A stretch of 64,000 nt of DNA from Tardiphaga robiniae. GTDB taxonomy: Bacteria; Pseudomonadota; Alphaproteobacteria; Rhizobiales; Xanthobacteraceae. The stretch is from the NCBI RefSeq assembly GCF_001618955.1, contig NZ_LVYV01000053.1, forward strand, positions 248,001 through 312,000. Reading direction: 5' to 3'. The notes under the pieces are model-generated. The model did no database searches. It worked only from the letters and a program-made list of their open reading frames with translations, and was not told the origin of the DNA. This document shows positions 38,627 to 47,334 of the stretch, in pieces (positions within the stretch are counted from its first letter, which is position 1; each line of letters begins with the position of its first letter). A program made the position numbers and the translations under genes.

Positions 38627-39340
38627 ATGAACCGTCACCGGCGTTCTGCCGTCGCCCTGCGTCATGTCGCTTTCGAGGACCTGGGCCTGCTGTCGTCGGT
38701 ACTGGATCGTGAGGGATGGGACGTCTCGTTCTGCGATGCCGCCATCGACGATGTGTCGCACCGCTCCATCGTGGATGCCGACCTCCTGATCGTGCTGGGC
38801 GGCCCCATCGGCGTCTATGAGGCTGACGCCTACCCGTTCCTGACACGTGAGATCGCCCTGCTGGAACGGCGTCTCGCGCAGGGGCGCCCGACGCTCGACA
38901 TCTGCCTTGGCGCACAATTGATGGCCCGCGCGCTCGGCGCCCGGGTCTATGCCGGCGGCATCAAGGAGATCGGCTGGGGCCAGGTGTCCCTGACCAAGCA
39001 AGGCGCAGGCTCATGCCTCGGCCCGCTGGCAGAGGATGGCGCCAGTGTCCTGCATTGGCATGCCGATACGTTCGATCTGCCGGAGGGTGCCATTCGTCTG
39101 GCCTCGAACGATGCCTATGACAATCAGGCCTTTGCCTATGGTCGCCATGCACTGGCGCTGCAGTTCCATCTCGAAGCCGATCCACGGCAGCTCGAGGAGT
39201 GGTATGTCGGTCACGCGGTCGAACTGGCCGCCGCCGGCATTCCCATCGCGCAGCTGCGTTCAAGCACCGCAGCCGTCGCCAACCGACTGCCAGCCCAAGC
39301 CGATCGCATTTTCACGCGCTGGATCCACGAGATCAGTTGA
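38627..39340 (+). CDS. Class I glutamine amidotransferase-like protein
   Basis: A 237-residue GATase1 domain with nucleophile elbow DICLGAQ (Cys93) and His181-x-Glu183 (LQFHLEAD), the complete Cys-His-Glu triad, similar to GMP-synthase-like stand-alone amidotransferases. It has no synthetase domain, so it may act as a hydrolase or transfer ammonia to a partner encoded elsewhere. The RBS is weak. It is flanked by two aldehyde dehydrogenases and preceded by a Mo-box-like palindrome. In gamma-glutamyl amine catabolism a GATase-like hydrolase works with an aldehyde dehydrogenase, so a role in polyamine breakdown is a possible inference. Confidence 0.82.
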   Translation: MNRHRRSAVALRHVAFEDLGLLSSVLDREGWDVSFCDAAIDDVSHRSIVDADLLIVLGGPIGVYEADAYPFLTREIALLERRLAQGRPTLDICLGAQLMARALGARVYAGGIKEIGWGQVSLTKQGAGSCLGPLAEDGASVLHWHADTFDLPEGAIRLASNDAYDNQAFAYGRHALALQFHLEADPRQLEEWYVGHAVELAAAGIPIAQLRSSTAAVANRLPAQADRIFTRWIHEIS

Positions 39341-39491
39341 ACGATTCCAAGCATCAATTCACGATCATGAATTCGCTGCGGAGACCTCCCATGCGCGGCG
39401 ATAGGGTTCCCCGCCTTTACCCGTTTCGCGAAAACGATATATTCCGCGCGCTACAACGGCACTTCAAACAAACGTCCGGGAGGATCACATT

Positions 39492-40985
39492 ATGGGCTTG
39501 ATGCAGCCAATCTCTGCCACCGCGCACCCTTACGCGAACGGCTCCTACAAGCAGATGCTGATCGACGGCAAATGGCAGGACGCCCAATCCGGCAAGAAGT
39601 TCGAAACGCATAATCCCGCCACCGGCGAACTGCTTGCCACCGTCGCCGAAGGCGATGCTGGGGATATCGACCTTGCGGTCGCCGCCGCCCGCCGCGCCTT
39701 CGAAGGCCCATGGAGCAAGGCCAAGCCCTACGAGCGCCAGGCGCTGCTGCTGAAATTCGCCGAGCTCGTCGAGAAGCATTTTGACGAACTCGCAATGCTC
39801 GATACGCTCGATATGGGCGCGCCGGTCATGCGCACTTTCGCTGGCAAGCAGCGCATCCTGGGCATGCTGCGCTTCTATGCCGGCCAGGCCACACTGATCT
39901 ATGGCGAAACGATCGAGAATTCGCTGCCGGGCGAGATCTTCTCCTACACGCTGAAGGAGCCCGTCGGCGTCGTCGGCGCGATCATTCCGTGGAACTCGCC
40001 GCTGTCAGCCAGCATCTGGAAGATCGGCCCTGCCATCGCCACCGGCTGCACCATTGTGCTGAAGCCAGCGGAAGAAGCACCGCTGACCTCGCTACGCCTC
40101 GGTGAGCTGGCATTGGAAGCCGGCTTCCCGGCTGGCGTCGTCAACGTCGTGCCGGGCTACGGCGAAACCGCCGGCGCCGCGCTGGCCTCGCATATGGACG
40201 TCAATAAGGTCGCCTTCACCGGTTCCCACTTCACCGGCCAGTCGATCATCCGCGCCTCGGCCGGCAACCTCAAGCGCGTGTCGCTCGAGCTCGGCGGCAA
40301 GTCGCCGAACATTGTGTTCTCCGATGCCGACCTCGATGCCGCCGTTCCCGGCGCAGCCATGGCGGTGTTCGCGAATTCCGGCCAGATCTGCAGCGCCGGT
40401 ACGCGTTTGTTCGTCGAAAAGAAGATCTATGACGAATTCGTCGGCCGCGTCGCCGAATTCGCCAAGAAGCTGAAGGTCGGTAACGGTGCGAACCCCGACA
40501 CCCAGCTCGGGCCATTGGTCTCCAAGGAACAGTTCGACCGCGTCACCGGCTATCTCACCACCGGAAGCGGCGAAGGCGCCAAGGCGCTGTCCGGCGGTGG
40601 CCGCCTGACGGACGGCGAACTGTCGAAGGGCTTCTTCGTGCAGCCGACCGTGTTCGCCAACGTCCAGGACAACATGAAGATCGCGCAGGAAGAGATCTTC
40701 GGGCCGGTGATCTCGGCAATCTCCTTCACCGACATGGACGAACTGGTACAGCGCGCCAACAACACGACATTCGGTCTCGGCAGCGGCGTCTGGACCAGGG
40801 ATGTCAGCAAGGCGCACCGCCTCGCGAAGTCCCTGCAGGCCGGCTCGGTCTGGATCAATTGCTATCAGGCGATGGATCCCGCGGTGCCGTTCGGCGGCTA
40901 CAAGATGAGCGGCTATGGCCGCGAGTCCGGCGTGCATCACATCGACGAATATCTCAACATCAAGGCAGTTTGGATCAACACCTGA
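39492..40985 (+). CDS. Aldehyde dehydrogenase
   Basis: A 497-residue ALDH with Glu266 (LELGGKS) and Cys300 (GQICSAG), the FTGSHFTG dinucleotide loop and EEIFGPV. It is similar to the paralogue at 37045 but not a recent duplicate, as the N-terminal halves differ strongly. GGGAGG lies about 8 bases before ATG 39492. A terminator follows at 41009. The gene may be co-transcribed with the amidotransferase. Confidence 0.9.
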   Translation: MGLMQPISATAHPYANGSYKQMLIDGKWQDAQSGKKFETHNPATGELLATVAEGDAGDIDLAVAAARRAFEGPWSKAKPYERQALLLKFAELVEKHFDELAMLDTLDMGAPVMRTFAGKQRILGMLRFYAGQATLIYGETIENSLPGEIFSYTLKEPVGVVGAIIPWNSPLSASIWKIGPAIATGCTIVLKPAEEAPLTSLRLGELALEAGFPAGVVNVVPGYGETAGAALASHMDVNKVAFTGSHFTGQSIIRASAGNLKRVSLELGGKSPNIVFSDADLDAAVPGAAMAVFANSGQICSAGTRLFVEKKIYDEFVGRVAEFAKKLKVGNGANPDTQLGPLVSKEQFDRVTGYLTTGSGEGAKALSGGGRLTDGELSKGFFVQPTVFANVQDNMKIAQEEIFGPVISAISFTDMDELVQRANNTTFGLGSGVWTRDVSKAHRLAKSLQAGSVWINCYQAMDPAVPFGGYKMSGYGRESGVHHIDEYLNIKAVWINT

Positions 40986-41008
40986 TCGCCGCTGTCCTCG
41001 AAAGAGAA

Positions 41009-41045
41009 AAGGCGCCGAGCAACGAGCTCGGTGCCTTCTTTTTGC
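41009..41045 (+). terminator. Rho-independent terminator
   Basis: 12-bp stem (AAGGCGCCGAGC / GCTCGGTGCCTT, one G-U) with loop AACGA followed by CTTCTTTTTG. It ends the dehydrogenase transcript ahead of the convergent ligase gene. Confidence 0.85.
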
Positions 41046-41054
41046 GCCGTCATT

Positions 41055-41069
41055 GCAAGGAGTCCTTGC
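41055..41069. repeat. Short perfect dyad between convergent genes
   Basis: Arms GCAAGGA and TCCTTGC around one G. The surrounding GTCATTGCAAGGAGTC resembles the start of a dispersed alphaproteobacterial intergenic repeat (GTCATTGCGAGGAG type), here as a fragment. Confidence 0.35.
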
Positions 41070-41084
41070 GACGACCATTGGCGA

Positions 41085-42602
41085 TTAAGCGGCCGGCGCG
41101 GCACCGTATCGATCGCGCAGCTTGCGCTTGAAGATCTTGCCGGTCGACTCGCGCGGCAACGCAGTGTGAAAGTGGATCTCCTTCGGCACCTTGAAGTTGG
41201 CGAGGCGTTGCTTGAGATAGGCTTGGATCTCGGACGAGGAGAGCTGCGCATCATCTTCCAGCTCCACGCAGCCGACCAGCCGCTCGCCGAACTCATCGTC
41301 GGGCACACCGAACACCGCGCAGTCGCGCACGCCGTCCATGCCGATCAGCGTGTTCTCGATCTCGGCGGGATAGATGTTGACGCCGCCGGAGATGACCATG
41401 TCGCGCTTGCGATCGCACATGAACAGATAGCCGTCCTCGTCGAGATAGCCGACATCGCCGACGCTGATGAGCCCGTCGCGCCCGGCTTCGGCCCGTGCGT
41501 CGGGGCGGCCCTGATAATCGAAATCCGGCACAGAGGTCTGCCGCATGAAGATTTCACCGGGCACATTGACCGGACATTCCTTGCCATCGGCGTCGAAGAT
41601 CTTGACTACGCCGCCCTCGATGGTGCGGCCGACCGTGCCCGGCTTCCTCAGAGCTTCCTCCGACGAATGCCAGATCGGCACGCCGGTCTCGGTGGAGCCG
41701 AGATATTCGTTGATCACCGGTCCCCACCACGCGATCATCGCCTGCTTCACATGGATCGGGCATGGCGCTGCGCCATGGATGATGAAACGCAGCGATGACA
41801 GGTCATAGCGCGACTTCACCTCGTCCGGCAGCCGCAGCAGCCGTACGAACATGGTCGGCACCATATGCATGTTGGTGATGCGGTGTTTTTCGGTGAGCTG
41901 CAGTAGGTCCTCGGGATCGAAACGCGGTTCGAGCACGATGGTGCTGCCGTGACGGAATGCCATCAGCCCATAGGAACTCGGCGCCGAATGATACATCGGC
42001 CCGTTCATCAGAATCATCTGATCTTCATTCGGCTTCAGCCCATAGGCGATGCCGCCGACGCGCTCGGATGCCGCTGCCTGTTCGGGCGTCATCGGCGCAC
42101 GCGTCACGCCTTTCGGACGGCCGGTGGTACCGGATGTATAGAACATGGTCAGCGCGCGCTTGGAAGCGTTCTCCATCGGCGCTTGCTGCTCGCGCCAGTT
42201 ATCGAAGTCGGTGCAGCCGGCAGGCACTTCGGTCGCGGTCTCGGGAATACCATAGGCGGCTGAGATTTCCGGTGGCGTGCGGACGACCAGAAGCGGCAAC
42301 CCCTTTGGCAGGTTTTCCGCGATCTGCGGCAACAGGTCGGCGTGGCAGACCAGCAGCTTCGCTCCACTGTCAGCAAGAATATAGCTGACCTCTTCACCTT
42401 TCAGATGCCAGTTGATCGGCACCACACGTGCGCCAAGAGCGCCAGCGCCGAAAGCCGTCTCGAACAGGGCGAAATCGTTGCGCAGCATCATGCCGACCGG
42501 CGCATTGGCGTCGGCGCCGAGGCTCTTGAACCCGGTCGCCACCTTGGCAATACGCTGCATGATATCCGGATAGCTGATGGTCCGGTCGCCGCTGATAATC
42601 AT
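41085..42602 (-). CDS. Acyl-CoA synthetase (AMP-forming)
   Basis: A 505-residue ANL ligase. Motifs: MFYTSGTTGRPKG, EYLGSTETG, ISVGDVGYLDEDGYLFM, RKRDMVISGG and ESTGKIFKRKL with the C-terminal catalytic Lys. It converts a carboxylic acid to its CoA ester; the size and motifs fit medium-chain or aromatic acids equally. GGGCGG lies before ATG 42602. It is the last gene of a minus-strand operon with a branched-chain-type binding protein and a nitronate-monooxygenase-like enzyme. Confidence 0.9.
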   Translation of the reverse strand: MIISGDRTISYPDIMQRIAKVATGFKSLGADANAPVGMMLRNDFALFETAFGAGALGARVVPINWHLKGEEVSYILADSGAKLLVCHADLLPQIAENLPKGLPLLVVRTPPEISAAYGIPETATEVPAGCTDFDNWREQQAPMENASKRALTMFYTSGTTGRPKGVTRAPMTPEQAAASERVGGIAYGLKPNEDQMILMNGPMYHSAPSSYGLMAFRHGSTIVLEPRFDPEDLLQLTEKHRITNMHMVPTMFVRLLRLPDEVKSRYDLSSLRFIIHGAAPCPIHVKQAMIAWWGPVINEYLGSTETGVPIWHSSEEALRKPGTVGRTIEGGVVKIFDADGKECPVNVPGEIFMRQTSVPDFDYQGRPDARAEAGRDGLISVGDVGYLDEDGYLFMCDRKRDMVISGGVNIYPAEIENTLIGMDGVRDCAVFGVPDDEFGERLVGCVELEDDAQLSSSEIQAYLKQRLANFKVPKEIHFHTALPRESTGKIFKRKLRDRYGAAPAA

Positions 42603-42629
42603 TGTCCGCCCTTACGCTGTTCTTGAATC

Positions 42630-42655
42630 GATCGAAGCCATTGCTGGCTTCGATC
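42630..42655 (-). promoter_or_regulatory. Intercistronic hairpin with GNRA tetraloop
   Basis: Read as minus-strand RNA: perfect 11-bp stem GAUCGAAGCCA / UGGCUUCGAUC closed by a GCAA tetraloop, in the gap after the binding-protein stop (42686) and before the ligase start (42602). No T tract follows, so it fits an mRNA-stabilising element. Confidence 0.6.
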
Positions 42656-42685
42656 TCTTTTCTGTCGATGTGATGGCACAGTTGC

Positions 42686-43882
42686 TCACTGATCGTCGAG
42701 CAATTCGCCAAAGCCTTCCCAGTTCTTGCCGTTGAAACGGCGCAGCCGCAGCTGCTGGAACGAAAGATAGTCGTCCTTGGCGGTATTCACCGTGACGCCC
42801 GCCAGCAGCAGCGGCAGCTTGACGTTCTTCATCGATGTCGCCTGCCGCAGGATATTCTCCCGGCTGACATCGTCGCCGCAGGCTTTCAGGATATGCGTGA
42901 TAAGGTGGGCATTCAGGAACCCTGTCGCATAATTGGTGTTACGGGGGTCAGCCGACGGCAGGCTCTCCTTCATGAAGGCGAAATAGGCCTTCACGTCTTC
43001 GTCGTTGGCCCATTGCGCGTCATTGATGTCCTTCTGATAGCTCGACGTGATCAGACCGGTGGCATTGTCGAGACCGGCAGGCTCCAGAAATGTGATCGAC
43101 GAGGCCGAGGTCGGGACGAACATCAGGTCAGGCTTCCAGCCGATTTCGGCAACGCCCTTGATCATCTGCGACGAGAATTTGCCGACCACGGCTCCGAACA
43201 GCACATTCGCGCCTGACGTCTTGAGCGTCGCAAGCTGCGACGAGATCGTCGGAGCGCTGGTCTCATAGGTCGCCTCGGACACGATCATCTTCGCGGCCTT
43301 GTCGCCCAAAGCCCGCTTGAAGCCGGCCACATAGTCTTTTCCGAGATCGTCGTTCTGCGCGAGAATGGCGATCTTCGCATCCGGCTTGGTCTTCAGGATG
43401 TGCTTGGCATAGACGACACCTTCCGATTCGTAGGCGGCCATGCCCGGCATGGTCCACGGAAAGCTCTTCGGATCCGCCCACTTGGTGGCGCCGCTCAGGA
43501 CAAAGAGCTGCGGAATCTTCTTGCTGTTGAGATAGCGATGCACGGCATTGTTGGTCGCGGTGCCGAGCGTCCCGAACATCATCAGGACTTCATCCTGCTC
43601 GACCAGCTTGCGGGTCTGCTCCACAGTTTTCGGTGGCGAATAGGCGTCATCAAGGCTGATAAACTTGATCTTGCGCCCGTTGATGCCGCCGTCCGCATTC
43701 AGCTTGGCGAAATAAGCCTCCTGCGCGCGGCCAATCACGCCGAAGCCCGAGAGCGGACCGCTATAGGGCAGTGTCTGCCCGATCTTGATCTCTTCCTTGC
43801 TGCTGGCCGCAGCTTGCGTCGGCGCATTCACGCAGACGGCAAAAGCAAACAGCCCAAGCGTCCTCAGCATGACTGATGTCAT
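42686..43882 (-). CDS. ABC-type branched-chain-amino-acid-like substrate-binding protein
   Basis: A 398-residue periplasmic protein with a signal peptide (LRTLGLFAFAVCVNAPTQAAA) and a type I PBP fold (IKIGQTLPYSGPLSGFG, with the LivK-like spacing). Family members bind aliphatic amino acids, amides, aromatic acids or short fatty acids. The permease and ATPase genes are not adjacent, so it must use transporter parts encoded elsewhere or act as a sensor. GGGAGA precedes ATG 43882, preferred to an upstream start at 43963. Neighbours suggest its ligand is activated by the following acyl-CoA synthetase. Confidence 0.85.
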   Translation of the reverse strand: MTSVMLRTLGLFAFAVCVNAPTQAAASSKEEIKIGQTLPYSGPLSGFGVIGRAQEAYFAKLNADGGINGRKIKFISLDDAYSPPKTVEQTRKLVEQDEVLMMFGTLGTATNNAVHRYLNSKKIPQLFVLSGATKWADPKSFPWTMPGMAAYESEGVVYAKHILKTKPDAKIAILAQNDDLGKDYVAGFKRALGDKAAKMIVSEATYETSAPTISSQLATLKTSGANVLFGAVVGKFSSQMIKGVAEIGWKPDLMFVPTSASSITFLEPAGLDNATGLITSSYQKDINDAQWANDEDVKAYFAFMKESLPSADPRNTNYATGFLNAHLITHILKACGDDVSRENILRQATSMKNVKLPLLLAGVTVNTAKDDYLSFQQLRLRRFNGKNWEGFGELLDDQ

Positions 43883-43919
43883 GATTGTCTTCTCCCTATT
43901 TCGTTTTATCGAGCCGCGC

Positions 43920-44894
43920 TTATGCGCGTGCCCGTCTCGCAAAGTCAGAGGTCGCTTCCGCATATTCGCGCTTCAGGCGATCCACGAGTGCTGCCACCGA
44001 CGGCGCATCGACGATTTGTCCGATGCCCTGGCCGCAGCCCCAGATGTCCTTCCAGGCCTTGACCTTCATGTTGCCGCCGGAGCCGAAGTTCATCTTGGTC
44101 TTGTCGGCCACCGGCAGATTGTCGGGATCGAGACCAGCTGCGGCGATGGACGGGCCGAGATAGTTGCCGTGAATACCGGTGAACAGGTTGGTGTAGACCG
44201 TGTCATGCGCGGCGAATTCGGTCAGCGCCTTCTTGTAACCCGCTTCGGCATTGGCTTCTTCGGTCGCAATGAAACGCGTGCCCATGTAAGCGAGGTCTGC
44301 GCCGAGCGCGAGCGCCGATGCAATCCCGTAACCGTCGGAGATTGCACCAGATACCAGCACAGTCCCCTTGAACCACTGCTTCACTTCACGCACCAGCGCG
44401 AAGGGTGACAACGTACCGGCATGCCCCCCGGCACCGGCGCAGACCAGGATCAGTCCATCGACGCCCTGCTCGGCTGCCTTGCGCGCGTGCTTGACGTTGA
44501 TGACGTCGTGAAACACCACGCCGCCATAGGAATGCGCGGCCTCGACGATTTCTGACGGCGGGCGCAACGAGGTGATAATGATCGGAACCTTGTGCTTCAC
44601 ACAGGTCTCCATGTCCTTCATCAGCCGGTCGTTGGACGCGTGGCAGATCTGGTTGACCGCATAGGGTGCAACCTTCTTGCCCGGATTCTTCGCCTTGTAA
44701 TCGGCCAGTTCATCCTCGATGCGCGTCAGCCACTGATCGAGCATTTCGACGGGCCGCGCGTTCAGTGCCGGAAACGAGCCGACGATGCCGGCCTTGCATT
44801 GCGCGATGACAAGTTCGGGACCGGAGACGATGAACAGCGGAGAGCCGAGCACAGGCAGCTCGAGGGTGCCATCGAGAGCTTTGGGGAGCGACAT
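43920..44894 (-). CDS. Nitronate monooxygenase-like FMN enzyme
   Basis: A 324-residue TIM-barrel FMN protein of the NMO / 2-nitropropane dioxygenase group. The FMN phosphate region is seen in CAGAGGHAGTLSPFALV, and VLVSGAISDGYGIASALALGADLAYMGTRF carries the second phosphate loop. Such enzymes oxidise alkyl nitronates, and some act as enoyl reductases or in aromatic metabolism. The start is ATG 44894 (GGAAACG upstream); an in-frame ATG at 44906 is possible. It is the first gene of the minus-strand operon, 37 bases before the binding-protein gene and divergent from the LysR gene. Confidence 0.82.
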   Translation of the reverse strand: MSLPKALDGTLELPVLGSPLFIVSGPELVIAQCKAGIVGSFPALNARPVEMLDQWLTRIEDELADYKAKNPGKKVAPYAVNQICHASNDRLMKDMETCVKHKVPIIITSLRPPSEIVEAAHSYGGVVFHDVINVKHARKAAEQGVDGLILVCAGAGGHAGTLSPFALVREVKQWFKGTVLVSGAISDGYGIASALALGADLAYMGTRFIATEEANAEAGYKKALTEFAAHDTVYTNLFTGIHGNYLGPSIAAAGLDPDNLPVADKTKMNFGSGGNMKVKAWKDIWGCGQGIGQIVDAPSVAALVDRLKREYAEATSDFARRARA

Positions 44895-44945
44895 AGGCGT
44901 TTCCATTTTTATAACCGAACTATAGGGGTTGACCGCCCCCGCGTG

Positions 44946-44963
44946 TTGTTCGAATTTGAACAA
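44946..44963. promoter_or_regulatory. Dyad in LysR / NMO divergent gap
   Basis: Arms TTGTTC and GAACAA with spacer GAATTT form an 18-base palindrome with a LysR-type T-N11-A core. It sits 52 bases upstream of the NMO start and 23 bases upstream of the LysR start, as expected for a shared LysR binding site. Confidence 0.6.
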
Positions 44964-44985
44964 TAAGTCTTCCGGATTTGATCAC

Positions 44986-45876
44986 ATGGACTGGGATCTC
45001 TGCCGCACCTTCAATGCCGTCGTCGATGCCGGAAGCTATCTCGGTGCGTCCAGGCAATTGCGCACCAGCCATCCGACTGTCAGCCGCGAGGTCGCTGCGC
45101 TGGAGAAACAACTTGGCACCAAACTGTTCGTGCGCTCCGACGAAGGGCTGGTGCTGACCGCGCGCGGCCGCCGGTTTCACGAGAACACCAAGGCAATGGC
45201 CGAGGCCGCGCTGAAGGCGGAAGCCGTGGCCGGCGCGTCGGGCCAGAGCGCACGCGGCGTGGTCAAGGTATCGATCGGGCCGACGCTGGCGAATTTCTGG
45301 CTGATGCCGCATATCGGCGCCTTCATCCGCCAGCACCCTCATGTCGAGATCCAGCTCGTGACGCATCCATTTCCGGTCAGCGTGCGCAAACGCGAAGCTG
45401 ACATCGTGCTACGCCTCTACCAAACCGGCGATGAAAATCTCACCGGGCGGAAAATCGCCAAGCTTGGCGTCGGCTTCTATGCGTCGCGCGATTACGCAGC
45501 GCGATGTCTGCTGCCGGAACAGCGCGCGGCGTGGAAGGACCACACGGTCATTGGCTTCGCGGACAAATCCTCGAATTCCGAATTGGGCCGCTGGAGCGAC
45601 CACGTCACCAAGGACGCCACTGTCGCCATCCGCTGCTCGTCGCAGGCCGACATGCTCGCAGCGGTCCGCGCCGGAATCGGCATCTGCGTGCTATCATGCA
45701 TCGTCGGTGACGCTCATGCGGATCTTATCCGCGTGGCGCCGCAGAAACTGACCAGCCTGTCCGATATCTGGCTGCTGGCCCATCCCGATCTCACGGATCA
45801 GCCGCCGGTGCGCGCCGTACTGGAATTCATCACCGCCTGCGCGCGCGACGACCGCGCGCTGTTACGCGGCCGTTGA
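44986..45876 (+). CDS. LysR-family regulator
   Basis: A 296-residue regulator: N-terminal HTH (WDLCRTFNAVVDAGSYLGAS, then SHPTVSREVAALEKQLG) and a PBP-like effector domain (SARGVVKVSIGPTLANF...). It begins MDWDLCRTFNAVV at 44986, which fits the family better than the longer frame. It is divergent from the nitronate-monooxygenase-like operon and probably activates it in response to a substrate. Its 3' end overlaps the convergent hydantoinase gene by 15 bases. Confidence 0.88.
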   Translation: MDWDLCRTFNAVVDAGSYLGASRQLRTSHPTVSREVAALEKQLGTKLFVRSDEGLVLTARGRRFHENTKAMAEAALKAEAVAGASGQSARGVVKVSIGPTLANFWLMPHIGAFIRQHPHVEIQLVTHPFPVSVRKREADIVLRLYQTGDENLTGRKIAKLGVGFYASRDYAARCLLPEQRAAWKDHTVIGFADKSSNSELGRWSDHVTKDATVAIRCSSQADMLAAVRAGIGICVLSCIVGDAHADLIRVAPQKLTSLSDIWLLAHPDLTDQPPVRAVLEFITACARDDRALLRGR

Positions 45877-47286
45877 TGTCGCGCCCTTGCCGGGAAATGG
45901 CGCAGCACGGCTGACATAGCGTCCCTCGACTTTTCCGCCGACGAGCTTGCCGTCGCGCGTAACGAATTTCCCGCGCAGCATCGTTGCCACCGGCCAGCCC
46001 GTAATCTCCAGACCTTCATAAGGCGTGTAATCGGCGCCGTGATGCAGGTTCGCTTGGGTGAGCGTTGCTTGGCGCTTCGGATCCCACAGCGCGATATCGG
46101 CATCGTTGCCGATGGCGATGGAGCCCTTGCGGGTGAGGCCATAGGTCTTCGCATGATTGGTCGATGTCAGTGCCACGAACTGGTTGAGCGTGATGCGGCC
46201 CTTGCTGACACCTTCCGAGAACAGGATCGGAAGGCGCGTCTCGACACCTGGAATGCCGTTCGGAATCCAGCGGAAGCTGGTACGCGCGTTGGGTGGTTGC
46301 TTGCCCTGCACGTCGTCATAGCGAAACGGGCAATGATCCGACGAGAACAGTGAGAATACGCCCTGCTGCAGACCTTCCCAGCACGCCTGCTGGCTGGCGA
46401 GATCGCGCGGTGGCGGCGAGCAGACATATTTCGCGCCCTCCATACCCAGATCTTTCAGGTCTTCCTCGGTCAGCACCAGATATTGCGGACAGGTCTCGCC
46501 ATGGATCGTCAGACCGCGCTGCTGCGCACGGCGGATTTCTTCCATCGACTCCCGGTTGGAGACGTGGACGACGACCATCGACACGTCGACCAGTTCCGCC
46601 AGCGAGATGGCCCGGTGCGTGGCTTCGCGCTCAACGACGATAGGCCGCGACTTGGCGTGAAAATACGGGCCGACATTGCCGTCGTGTTCGAGCTTGTCGA
46701 CCAGAAAGCGGATGGCGTCGTAATTCTCCGCATGAACCTGAACCAGTGCACCGGATTCACGCGCCACGGCCAGTACCTGCAGGATCTGCAGATCGCTCAG
46801 CGCGAGGTCTTCATAGGTCATGAAGACCTTGAGCGAGGTGTAGCCATCGGCGATCAAGGCTGGCAGCTCCTGCCCGAGTACCGCTTCACTGGGATCGGCG
46901 ATGATCAGGTGGAAGGAATGATCAATATGGCAATTCTGATCGGCAAGCGTGTGATAATTCTTCAACGCCTCGCGGATCGGTTGGCCCTTCGCCTGCAGAC
47001 AGTAAGGCATCACGAAGGTGTTGCCGCCGAAGGCTGCCGCGCGTGTCGCACTCTCGAAATCATCGGCCATGACGATGCCGGGGCCGGATGGTTGCGCAAT
47101 ATGAACGTGGCTGTCGATACCGCCGGGCAGCACTAGCAGACCGGTTGCATCGACCGTCTCGTTCGCGTCGGTCAGCGCTTCGCCGATGGCAACGATGCGG
47201 CCGTTCCAGATGCCGACATCGGCTTTGTAGGTTTCGCTCGCGGTTGCAATGGTGCCATGACGAATGACGGTATCGAAAGCGGTCAT
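45862..47286 (-). CDS. Dihydropyrimidinase / hydantoinase
   Basis: A 474-residue amidohydrolase with the complete two-metal site: His60-x-His62 (GGIDSHVHI), carbamylated Lys153 (SLKVFMTYED), His185 (QVHAEN), His241 (VVHVSN) and Asp317 (SSDHCPF). It opens cyclic ureides or imides (dihydropyrimidines, hydantoins) by hydrolysis. The start is ATG 47286 with GAGG 8 bases before it. It is the last gene of an operon with an ABC importer and an Asp/Glu-racemase-fold enzyme; the two would act in sequence on an imported ring compound. Confidence 0.92.
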   Translation of the reverse strand: MTAFDTVIRHGTIATASETYKADVGIWNGRIVAIGEALTDANETVDATGLLVLPGGIDSHVHIAQPSGPGIVMADDFESATRAAAFGGNTFVMPYCLQAKGQPIREALKNYHTLADQNCHIDHSFHLIIADPSEAVLGQELPALIADGYTSLKVFMTYEDLALSDLQILQVLAVARESGALVQVHAENYDAIRFLVDKLEHDGNVGPYFHAKSRPIVVEREATHRAISLAELVDVSMVVVHVSNRESMEEIRRAQQRGLTIHGETCPQYLVLTEEDLKDLGMEGAKYVCSPPPRDLASQQACWEGLQQGVFSLFSSDHCPFRYDDVQGKQPPNARTSFRWIPNGIPGVETRLPILFSEGVSKGRITLNQFVALTSTNHAKTYGLTRKGSIAIGNDADIALWDPKRQATLTQANLHHGADYTPYEGLEITGWPVATMLRGKFVTRDGKLVGGKVEGRYVSRAAPFPGKGATSTAA

Positions 47287-47334
47287 GAGCAAAACCTCGT
47301 CAATTCAGCAACGCAGGATGCATATAGACAAATA

